From contig CM033111.1 of assembly GCA_019321725.1 (NCBI GenBank), positions 10,478,001-10,542,000 on the forward strand: a stretch of DNA of 64,000 nucleotides, given 5' to 3'. The notes under the pieces are model-generated. The model was not told where the DNA came from and ran no database searches. It was given only the letters and a program-made list of their open reading frames with translations. The stretch comes from Paulownia fortunei (Eukaryota; Streptophyta; Magnoliopsida; Lamiales; Paulowniaceae). This document shows positions 22,861 to 33,192 of this stretch, in pieces (position 1 is the first letter of the stretch; every line of letters begins with the position of its first letter). The position numbers and the translations under genes are program-made.

Positions 22861-23079
22861 AAGTAATTTATAGTTTATCCTAACACAGATGAGACAGGTA
22901 GCATGTTGAAGTAGGTAGAGTATGAAGCTACTAGCCCATCAGTGGTGACTCAGAATCTACTATTCCTAAAACTTTTTCAAAAGAGAAGCCTGATATAGAA
23001 GAAACACCTTATGAGGTATAACGAAGCATTGCTAAAGATAGACCAAGAAGAGAAATTAGACCACTATAGAGATATAGAG

Positions 23080-24680
23080 ATCATGTTGCATATGTCTTGT
23101 CAGTTGGAGAAGAAACGGATTCCGTTGGAGAGCCATCTACATATTCTGAAGTTGTTTCTTCCGTTGATTCCAGGAAGTGGTTGATTTCTATGCAAGAAGA
23201 AATTGAGTCTCTTTACAAGAACAATACCTAAGTATTTGTGAAGTTGCCAACTAGGCAGAGGATTGTTCAAGTAGATCTTCAAAAGAAATGAAGGAATTCT
23301 TGGAGTTGAAACAAGGCATGGTTAGTAACTAAAGGCTATAGTCAGGTATCAGGTGTAGATTTTAATGATGTTTTCTCACCTATTATAAAACATACTTCTA
23401 CTCGTGTCTTACTTGCGTTAGTTGCCATGCATAAATTGAAGTTGGAACAACATGATGTTAAAACTGCATTTTTGCATGTTGAACTGGAAGAACAAATTTA
23501 CATGCAATAGCCAAAAGGTTTTGTCATTGAAGGAAAAGAAGATCATGTTTGCCTATTAAAGAAATCATTGTATAGTTTGAAATAGTCTCCGAGACAGTGG
23601 TATAAAAGATTTGATTCCTTTATGGTTGACAATAGATATTGAAGGAGCAGTTATGATAGTTATATCTATTTTCGTCAGACTAGTAATGACTTATTTATTT
23701 ATTTGCATCTTTATGTTAATGACATGTTGATTGCAGGTAAAAACATGTCAGATGTTGATGAGTTAAAGAAGTAGTTGAAAAAAGAGTTCGAGATGAAGGA
23801 TCTTGGTACAGTGAAGAAGATCCTTGGCATGGAAATCAAAAGAAATAAAAAATGTGAAAAATTGTATTTGACTCAAAAGACTTATGTTGAGAAAATTATG
23901 GAGAGGTTTGGCAAGAAAAATGCTAAACTGTTATCTACTCCATTAGTTGTGCATTTCATATCGTCATCTTATTTATCACCAAAGTTAGATGATGAAAAAA
24001 AGTACATGACTCGAGTTCCCTACTCTAGTGTAGTTGGTAGCATTATGTATACTATAGTTTGTACACATCCAAATATTTCACAAGCTATTAGTGCGGTTAG
24101 TAGATATATGTCTTGTCCAAGGAAAGCACACTAGTATTTGTGAAATGGATTTTAAAATATTTGTGTGGTACTTCAGAGGCTTGTCTAGAGTGTAGCTGGA
24201 GTAGCAGTTCTCTAGTCGATATTATTGACTCTGATTATGTAGGTGATCTTGATAAAAGAAGATCACTCACTAGCTATGTATTCACTCTTGGGGAAAGTGC
24301 AGCTAGTTGGAAAGCTTTCTTGCAACCTGTAGTTGCGTTATCTAAGATAGAGGCAGAAAAATTATAGCGATAGAGATGATAAAAGAAGGAATTTGGCTAA
24401 GAGGTTTGTTTAGGGAGCTTATTTTTTGTTCTGACGTGACCATTATTTTTTGTGATAGTCAAAGTGCCATTCATTTGACTAAAGATCAGATGTTTCGCGA
24501 AAGAACAAAAAAATTAATATTAAGTATCATTTTATTTGTGACATTATTGTGCGGGGTGGTATCCCAGTGAAGAATATTTCTACTCATGAGAATCATGCCG
24601 ATATATTGACTAAGCCTCTTCCAAAGGTCAAGTTCAAGCATTACTTGGAATTGATTGGTGTTGCCCATAATTGAGCTATT
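23080..24680 (+). pseudogene. Copia-2 reverse transcriptase and RNase H (broken)
   Basis: Copia RT motifs appear in order. The catalytic box reads YVNDML (23712-23729) where YVDDML is expected, so one catalytic Asp is lost. Then come EFEMKDLGTVKKILGMEI, LYLTQKTYVEKIMERFG and VPYSSVVGSIMY (23775-24134). RNase H follows: CGTSEACLE, DSDYVGDLDKRRSLTSYVF and CDSQSAIHLTKD (24113-24570), ending with the Tork-type ADILTKPLPKVKFKHYLELI segment, which stops at about 24674. Confidence 0.88.
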
Positions 24681-24735
24681 TTGGTGAAGGTGAAGCAAGA
24701 CTACTATTTTAGAATGGATAAAATTCAAGTTAATG

Positions 24736-25543
24736 TGGAGATTTATTAATTTTTGTGCCTTGAATTATGAAAGCAAATCAGCCATGTTGGTATCTTGAAG
24801 ATGGTTAGCAGTTGCCATTATTACTTAATGGTGAAGATAAAATTTGAAGGAAGAATTAGACGGCCACATCATGGTGATAAGCTGTTGAGTCTCATTTAAG
24901 GTTACTTGTGTTTTTCTTAATTGTAAAGGCTTTAATTTGCATGAACATAAATAAGCCACATCAACTCCTATATCTTTCATAAAGCTGCCAAGGAAATTTG
25001 TTAAGTTGATTTTTGTTGGAATAGAAGAAAAGCAAGACATTTTTCCATTGTTCAAACTTTAAGGTAGGCAAGAATTACATTAGCACTCGTGCATGCATGA
25101 ATATAATTTTCTTGCAACAAAACTCTACATAGTACCTTGGTAAACCTGCTACTTATATACAACCCTTTCATTCCTATAAATACGAGGATGTTCTCTTTAT
25201 TTTAAGGGAGACCGAAAAACACAATTGGAGAGATATTGTAGAAAGTTTGAGATGATAGAAAATTGAGAGTTGGAAAATACTTGGAAGATAATTTTATTGA
25301 GTGAATAGTGAGATTATTCTCTTGGGGTGTAGGGATTAATTATAGAATATTTTCTCTAATTGTTATAAACTCTCGATTGTTATTTTTATTATAGTAGAAT
25401 TACTCCCCTGCCCATGGATGTAGGTTTGTTATTAGTCGAATTATGTAAAAACTTGTGTTATTTTATTTTCTCTGTTCATTTTATTATTTTATTATCGTCT
25501 TATTTAAACAAATGTACCATTTGATCTAAGTGTCAACCTAATA
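24736..25543 (+). repeat. Copia-2 3' LTR
   Basis: It aligns with both pieces of the 5' LTR and is uninterrupted at the position where Athila-A entered the other copy (about 25096), so it serves as the internal empty-site reference. A purine-rich GTGGAGA-type tract borders its start. TATAAATA recurs near 25175. The LTR ends just before the CAACCT that also precedes the 5' LTR. Confidence 0.88.
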
Positions 25544-25548
25544 CAACC

Positions 25549-26081
25549 TATCCTTTTTGTGATTGTCAAGCAATTAGAAAATACATCAAGATGGAACACG
25601 AAGTGCACAAGGCTACTATAGTGCCTCAAGTCTAAAGAATAGTTATATACTATCGTAATGTGGAAATAATTACTTCAACATAAAACGTCTCCAACTAAGA
25701 ATTTCAACGGGCATGTTCAGTATACTTGTTCTCTTACGTGCACTCTCATACATACACTAGCGTCACTATATCGATTCCTATGGAGTGAGACATCCTCCTT
25801 ATGCGAGCATGCATCATATGCGCGTGTCTTATTGCACTATTTAATGTCTCATCTAAAAAAAAACCTCAACTCAAAATTAATTTATAACCAAAGTTATAGA
25901 AGCATATTCCATAATCGTCATCATATGCGCAATCATGCCCAATAGGTAAGTTTGATTTGGGGATTTTATCTAATTAACATATGCAATTAAAGAATATTTT
26001 ATTATCATGATTTGAAATTTTACAAATACAAAAGTACAAAAGACACTCAATCTAATTGGTGCGTCGAACACTACTCTAACA
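25549..26081 (-). repeat. Copia-1 5' LTR, outer part
   Basis: This continues the LTR interrupted at 5490. Its outer end, read on the minus strand, is TGTTAGAGTAGTGTTCG, a good LTR start. It is related in inverted orientation to 52734-53285, with matching stretches such as TTCAGTATACTTGTTCTC and CATATTCCATAATCG. Together with 3806-5490 the LTR measures about 2.2 kb. Confidence 0.65.
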
Positions 26082-28670
26082 CAGTATATGTACGTATGAA
26101 TAATTGAAAAATACTTTCATTTTCCGTATACGTTTTAAACTATCGAAAAATACTCTATACTTTTGAATGAAACATTTAGTACACATATTATATTTACTCT
26201 GTATAATATTTAATGAATAATACTTCATTTTTAAAAATATTTATAATATTTTAATATAATCTAAAAATTACCTTAAAGTTATTTATAATTATTAATGGAA
26301 TATCATATAAATAGAAAATAATTATCATAATAATTTATGAATATACCAATTACTATTATGCAGTTATCTTTAAGTTATAATATAATTATATATTAAATTA
26401 TATAGAAATACATAAAAATAATTTTTGCATAATTTAAAAATAAGTACAAATACAATTCATTAAAAAAAAATATCAAAATAAGTTATACTTTTACTCCCAA
26501 ATAATTCTTTTTTATATTCGAATTATATCCATTCATTTATGAATTTGTATATTATTCGTTTCCATATTTTTGGTCAATTTTTTTGCCATAACTTTTAACA
26601 AAAATTTATAATATACTCGTACTTACTAAATGTTGAATTTTTTTATTCCGTATTTAACTATCTAATGTTATGGATCAATCAGGATGAGATTTTTTTTTGT
26701 TGTTGTGGAAATTACATTCTAATCACCAGGAGATATTTTAGATGTATATCATAAAAGAATATAATAGTTGTAAGTATTATTGAGATGATATATTTTTTGT
26801 ATTATGTTAAGTTGCAATTTTAAAGGTTTTAACAAATATATCATAATAATTTTTGGTGCATATAAAATATAGTGCATGAGATTAAGCACATTACATATAT
26901 AAATCCATTGGGCGAATAATTTGTAATATTTTAGTGTCACTTTATATATATATATATATATGCAATATTTGTATACTCTTTTTGCACATTTTTTTCCGTA
27001 TGGCTTGATTACTAACGGAATAAATATACGAGAACTTGAGCAATAAAAGTGATCAATATGAAGAATTTTGTCACATCACAGAGTTTTTCAAGGTCTTATG
27101 ATTAAAAGAATAAGACAACAAGATATTACCATGTGATAAAGAAATAAATGAGATGTATACAAAGGTGATTTTGTTTTGGGGTTAAAAAAGTCAATTAACA
27201 GACCAACTGACCAAGAAAAGATAAAAAGGTTGCTCCTGAAGGCCAAAAAAAAGAGTTTTTCATTGACTTCATTGTATGAACCTTTACTGTAATAAAACCA
27301 TAACACAAGCCTTCAACTGTTTTTAATGCAATTTGATATTAGATAAAAAAAAAAAAGTACAAGGTACTTAAATTCAATATTTGATAATTACATAAACCAC
27401 TAATGCATAAGATAGATCTTAAAGTACTTAAATAATTTATGTGGTTGGTCTATTGACTTTGTTTCTATTACCAATTTATATAACTAAAAATATGAATGCG
27501 TTTCCTTATTCAATATAAAAATACAAAATAATAGACCGTCCGTGCATTTCAAAATATTTTATTATATTAAAAATGCATAAAAATTGAAGTTACTAGACTT
27601 TTTTTTTCTTTTTTTGCCTTTAGGAATATCTATTTATTGTCTTTCAATTGATTAGTTAATCAAGATTTTGGACAAAAAAACTTAAAATACCCATTTTACC
27701 CTTTCAATCACTTAAACACGTTGTTATAGGTCATTACTAAATTTGAGGGAAAATGTGGGAATTGGTACTCATTTTAGAGTTTATAGAGTAAAAACACTAT
27801 ATTTAATAGCTTATGGACTAAAATGATATAATGTTAGACAGATGTCTGAGAGGGCTGAAATTTTTTTATATCCAGTTAACTATAAGAAACCCCAAAATAT
27901 AAAACTCCTGCTCCTAAACATTGGACCTAAAAAATACAAATATCTTGCTATCACATAGGGGCAAAGCGTTTATTGATGTATGTCAGTGGTTTTTCTTCAT
28001 ATTTAAGAGGCTTAATATTGTATTTCTAATTAATGTCACAAACTTTAATTGATATGTGCCTTATATATAATTTCCTTACTACTTTAAGGATAATGACATT
28101 TTTCTTCAATCTAAACATAACATAATTATGCTACCCCAATTAATGTGAACCATGGCGAAAAATAAAAAATAAAAATGACCCTAAACTACACAAATTGAAT
28201 TCTTAAAACGTCATTGTAGAAAAGAAACGAACATACATAGAAAACACATATTAAATTTTAAATATTTTGAAAGAAATGATGGGAGAAGTGTTCAGGAACC
28301 TCTAAGGCTTTTGTCTGGAGGCATGAAAGCTCCATGTTAGGCTCAGGATTTAGAAGTTCTTACGGATTTCTTTGACGTATCAAGTTCAATAATACACTGT
28401 TCAAATTATTTGAAAACTTTTTTATTATATTTTGAAAATTATATATAAAAATATTACATATTTGACTTGATACTTCAACTATTAAATTTAAATGAGTTTG
28501 AAACAAACATAAACTGAACTATCAAGTTCAAATTTTAATATGTGTTTATTCTTAATTAATTAAATCAAATTTAAGTCAATATCAAAAGAAAAACAGCGAT
28601 TAACTTTTAAAACTCATTGGAAGGGTATCAAAATCCTTTAATTAGTTTTAATAACAAAGTAGAACATGAG
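26082..28670. other. Intergenic DNA, AT-rich
   Basis: No gene is recognised. It holds a (TA)n tract at about 26941-26962, poly-A/T runs, and an AT-rich segment (about 26260-26650) related to 42780-43170. The last few hundred bases should contain the promoter of the small membrane-protein gene, but I see no convincing TATA box. Confidence 0.6.
26260..26650. repeat. Dispersed AT-rich repeat, copy 1
   Basis: Related in the same orientation to about 42780-43170. The clearest parts are TTTAAAAATAAGTACAA, the TTTTTTGCCA..A stretch and TACTAAATGTTGAAT (copy 2: TACTAAATATTGAAT). It has no coding capacity and no terminal features I can define. It may be a MITE or an old LTR fragment. Confidence 0.5.
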
Positions 28671-28674
28671 ATGA
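28666..28674 (+). promoter_or_regulatory. Minimal upstream ORF overlapping the start codon
   Basis: ATG AGA TGA (Met-Arg-stop) ends inside the start codon of the main ORF (ATG at 28671), sharing ATGA. If the 5' end of the mRNA lies upstream of 28666, ribosomes meeting this ATG would stop exactly at the real start, so it may tune translation by re-initiation. Confidence 0.4.
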
Positions 28675-31067
28675 GACGAGCTTTACAGACGATAGCAACC
28701 GCCGCCGGCGTCTTCTCCGCCGTCTCCTTTTGGTATTCATTTTTTCTCCCTCAACCGACCCTTTTTCTCCCACATTTTTCTAATCTCTCATGATTTTTTT
28801 TTCTTCTTTTTTTTTTTTGTGATATAATTTGCTTTTTATTTAATGCCAGGTATGGGTTCATATTTGGCAGAGAGTCAGCGGAGCTTGGTCATTTGATTGA
28901 AATCCTCTGCCCTTCCAGTTCTGGTCCCGTTTCCACCGCGCCTCCTCCTCCGGAGCTGGGTATTAATCACAACTCAGTTTTCGGGTATTAATCACAACTC
29001 AGTTTTCCCAAAAATACTATTTTAGTGTAAATAATAGTGTATGTGTAGCTGTGTGTAGCCTGGAGAATGGAGAGTGTGGTAATTGGTGTGAATATTATGA
29101 TGTTAAAGGTTTTTGCTCGTGAGAACTCGCATCTCAGAAAATACTTTTTAACCCTGGCTTCTCAAACTAAAATTATGTTTGCATTTGTCCGTAATTTGGG
29201 TTGGCAAACATATTAATCAGCATTTTATGGAATTAGAAGCGGTGATACTGTAGAATTTAGCTAAGCACAAGTTTTTTGAATCAATCCTTCCGAAATCAAT
29301 TTTATAAGAATTTTCTTATGTTGAGGATAAAGTAATAATTTGTATGAGCTCATGTTTTAGAAGTTGCATGTGTTCCTTTTCGTTGTGTTGCGATGGAGAA
29401 GAGAGCAAATGTGAAGCATTTAAACTAAGGCTGTATTTGACTGCATGAAGTTGTGGAGTTTAAAATGAATTCAGTTAGAAATGATTCAAGTTTCAATGGC
29501 TTTTGCTGAATGCAATTTGTAAGCAATCCTCTTCTTGCTAGTTCATGGTCTAATATTATATTCAAAAGATGTATTGAACAAGCCATGTGCACATTGATGT
29601 GTGGAAGATTAAAATTTAGTTTTTAGCAAGCTTTTTTAATCCCTTATTTCAAGGTTTTTATTTTTTTGCAGCCTTTAATGGACATTGGTTCCTCAGCTCA
29701 TAAGTATTGCTTGGATAATATATAAGACATTAGATGATTTTAAAGGCACAGGTCACAGATTCTGAGAATGCAAGTTTCAATTAATTCATGCTAATCAAAT
29801 GAGAAAGTCAGAAAGATATTGAGAAAATATAGGGCCAACTCTTCTGTTGTGCCCCTTGATACTTACTCAACCAGTTGGTAAAGGGTCGGAAATTCTCCTT
29901 TTGCTTTAGTAGAGATTTGACGAATCATAGCATCTCTACATGTGATATTGATGCAGCTGAATGTAATTGGAGTTGGGGAAAACCGTCAGCCATCATACAG
30001 ACATATAGACTAAAAAATTATGAATTGACTCCCTGAACTGCCCCGTCGCATCCTATCACTTTTGTCTCAAAATATTAATGTCGAATCTCGTGTGGATATT
30101 CTTAGAGAACAATTCTCTATGAAAGAATAACTGAATGTTGAGAATAATTATCGAATCATTAAACTACTGATAGGCATGAATTGAAAATGTCATATGGTCG
30201 AGTGCAAGTTATGGATCTTGCACCTCTTTCTGAACTTCTTATTCTCATTCAAACTCTTGATTTAGTTGTTGGTCCAAAAGTTGGATTCTTAAGTCTCAGA
30301 TAACCTAGTTTTGCTTTAAGTTTGTAGTTTATTGTAATATTGCTTAAATTGTTGAAGTCTTTAATTGTTGATGCTTATTGTCTACACATAGAGTATATTA
30401 TAGCTCATAGAAGAGTAATTGCTCATTATATGTCTCCTATGTAATAAGATGCTAGAACTCTTATTATTACAACAACTGTATACTGTGATGTAACCCCCTT
30501 ACAATCAGCTGCTTAGCATATTAAAATATCAAATACTAATGACAATTAATAGCCTGTTTTGCAATCAAATTTATAATTCCTGCTTTTTTGACATTTATAC
30601 AACTCAACATTGAAAATCGAACCCCAAATTCACAAGTATACTATTCATCCACAAAGGCAAATCAACAATTGTATTCGTGATAGTCTAGAACACAACTAGG
30701 ATGAAAGCATAGAAACTGATAATTAAACTAGTTTCAGATGCTGAGACTTCAAATATGTAAGTGCGCAATGTCCCTAACACTTCTGACAATTTTTTATATA
30801 AATCTTGTTTGAATGGAGCAACCAAAGAAACTAAGATGTAAACAGTTTCAGCCCGATACCTCAATCCTAATTGCATATTTCCTGTTCTTGTAAAAGGTTT
30901 TCAAAGTAATCTTGTTTGTTTAAGAGTTTGCACACGTTCGTCTTATCCTATTTGGAGGTTGTACCTGTGAATCTTGACAAACTCAATTGACATAGTCTAT
31001 TATTTATGCATTGGCAGGTGTCAAGGACAGGTTATATCCAGTGAACTGGGATAATGGGGCTCCTTGA
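28671..31067 (+). CDS. Small single-pass membrane protein, 73 aa, three exons
   Basis: No function is known to me. Exons are 28671-28732, 28850-28959 and 31018-31067, with GT-AG introns of 117 and 2058 bp; together they give 222 nt, 73 codons plus TGA. The product starts MRRALQTIATAAGVFSAVSF and has one hydrophobic helix (about residues 8-27), then a Pro/Ser-rich middle and a C-terminal KDRLYPVNWDNGAP. The first exon ends inside the helix. The second half of the helix (WYGFIFGRES) continues in frame across intron 1, which supports the model. It lies next to BAM3, and from memory Arabidopsis has a small membrane (lipo)protein gene, At4g17085, beside BAM3; orthology is likely but untested. The polypyrimidine tract before exon 2 is strong. 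Intron 2 has a duplicated donor. Confidence 0.72.
28958..29007 (+). repeat. 25-bp tandem duplication covering the intron-2 splice donor
   Basis: GGGTATTAATCACAACTCAG and the next five bases occur twice back to back (28958-28982, 28983-29007), identical by eye. Each copy supplies a GG|GTATTAAT donor. Use of the second donor would add 25 nt to exon 2 and shift the frame. Confidence 0.9.
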
Positions 31068-32218
31068 TTTGTTCTTGGATGTCAGTTAGATTCTGCTGCC
31101 GAAGGTACTCAAGACTTGAATTAAAGCTTCAACTGTAATGCAAATTCAAAGCATGCATTTCCGCTATTGCTCTTTTAGTGTTGGCTAGAATTATTAAAAT
31201 TTCTGTTGTTTAACTATGCTGAATTCTGTATGATAGTAAACTTGCATTGGAGAAAAATGGTTAGACGTTGATGGGTGCTAGAAACAGTAACATGCTTGTG
31301 TCTTTTGTGTGATCATTGGATACACCCAAATACATGAAGACTGCAGTACGGGCTTGCTTCCAAACTTTGCCATTTAATGTGTTGTAGTAGTTTCACCCTC
31401 TGGCTATTTTCCTGTTTGTGTGAAGATCCATTATCTTGGGAGGAGAGATTTAATTATAATTTCAGTTTTTGGTGATCGGAGTTTAATTATATCAAAATTG
31501 TACCTTCACATTATTTATGAATGTTACTTGGCCGCTTTAAAATTTTCATTAGTTGGAAGCAGTATGTATGCTCATAGATATGTCTCTTTATGTGAAAATA
31601 GGCTGCAAATGACCTGGATCTGGATTATATGAGTCTAGTCTCATTTTAAGAAAAGCATGGATCTAACTGAAATTTACACAGTGTATCTATTATAGATGCT
31701 TTCAGACCAACACATAGCTGCCACAACTCCAATCTCATCCTTCAATGTGCATAATGAGTTTTTGTGAAAAAGAAAAAGGAAGATTGGAGCATGACTTATT
31801 GAATGTTAATAACGGTATTACAAAAAGAAAAGTATTTCTGTGCTGTTGCCAATGTGGAAGGAACCATTATCAAAACTGATCAACAGCTGGTGTCGCTAGT
31901 GCATTCTGAGAATGCAAAACTATGTGAAAGATTATACAGTAGATCTACATAGATCAGATCCCTTGAAATCTATTAAACCCATGCAGATTGTTAACTTTCA
32001 ACATAATATCTTGTGCTCATGCTACAATCATCGATGAATGTCCAAGTCCCATGTATATTACTCTGTTGGTCCCCCATTGAATCCAAGAATTCTTTTACAT
32101 ATACATATATATAAATAAATGAGTTTCATGGTATTTGGTATTGCCATTGCAAAAGCGGTTCTTTTGGTGGTAATTTAAACTTGAAGGTAGTTGGGTGTTT
32201 TCCTTGATGTTTTATGTA

Positions 32219-32410
32219 TAGTTCCTCTATCTCAAATATATTAGTCTCATTTCCTTTTTGCCTTTTTGGGACGTCTCAAAATAAGCTACCTACCCTTTTG
32301 ATTAATGTAATGATGTCAATAATATAGAGAGAAAACTTAACATTTTCAACTCTCACCTAAAACTCCGTGCCGGGTCAAATGGGAGCTGTTATTTTAGTAT
32401 GGAGGAACTA
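32219..32410. mobile_element. Stowaway-like MITE
   Basis: A 192-bp element begins TAGTTCCTC and ends with the exact inverse GAGGAACTA, with TA at both ends as the target duplication. The internal TCTCAAATATATTAGTCTCATTTCC is shared with the MITE at 46485-46680, so the two are one family. Non-autonomous Tc1/mariner-type elements of this kind prefer gene-rich DNA. Confidence 0.75.
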
Positions 32411-32415
32411 TGTAT

Positions 32416-32421
<6 letters not shown>

Positions 32422-32446
<25 letters not shown>
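32422..32446. repeat. CA microsatellite
   Basis: About 12 uninterrupted CA units follow the MITE, preceded by a short GCGCGC stretch. Confidence 0.9.
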
Positions 32447-33192
32447 TACATACAGGTGTCGCCTGTTACCTGGGATGACAGCAAATACCTCAGGAGGGGA
32501 GATATTTCTTTGTGCCTTTGACCATGGTTCTTTATTTTGATAATGATTGTATCTTTTCAATGTAAAAAAATTGAATTCGCATCACCTGGTATGAGCTTTG
32601 TTTTTTTCCTGAAGCAAATATCTCATGCTTGACCAATTTGCTTCTTAATGTTGCCACTTGTGGATTTTCTGCTAGTGCACATTTAGAATACAAGCCTGTA
32701 TGTGTATTTGTCCTCTTATAGGACATCTGAATGCACGTAGATTATCTAATCAAAAGTACAAGAATCACCATTATATGGATAATAATAAATCATACACACT
32801 TTTGACAAAACTCTGTAGACATCAAGATTATATATCATTTGTATTTCAACAAATAAGAAAAAAAAAATATTAAAAGTTTTGTGCAGGAATGAATATCCAT
32901 TAATTCCTTGAACTAAATTTGTATTAGTATCCATTAAATCTCTCACTGTGTTAGTGCCTCAAGCTGTAACTCCTTTACCAGGGTTGCGTTGCCTCATATC
33001 CACTCTCCTTTCATCTGCTACCAAGATAGCCATGTTACATTTTTCCGAGTCTGACTTTGGGTAGAGCAAGGTGAATCAGTAATTTTTTATAATATATATT
33101 TTTGTATGTCTTTAACTTCTCTGTATCTTTTTCACAATTTTCTCACTTACTAGAGTAGAGCACTTAATTTTTCAAGGATATACTGTATATCA

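Larger units (their letters stand above)
5491..25543 (+). mobile_element. Copia-2 LTR retrotransposon, Tork-like, interrupted
   Basis: This Copia element totals about 5.5 kb once the Athila insertion (5849-20356 plus one target copy) is removed. It has a split 5' LTR, a primer site, gag, protease, integrase, reverse transcriptase, RNase H and a 3' LTR in the right order. The hexamer CAACCT flanks both ends (5486-5491 and 25544-25549), consistent with a 5-bp target duplication CAACC. The RT and RNase H segments resemble the Tork/Tnt1 type. Many stops and frameshifts show it cannot make its own proteins. Confidence 0.9.
31068..33192. other. Intergenic DNA between convergent genes
   Basis: It contains the 3' flanks of the small membrane-protein gene (plus) and BAM3 (minus), a Stowaway-like MITE at 32219-32410 and a CA microsatellite at 32422-32446. 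No other gene is seen; the ORFs at 31420-31632 and 32532-32946 have no family motifs. Confidence 0.65.
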
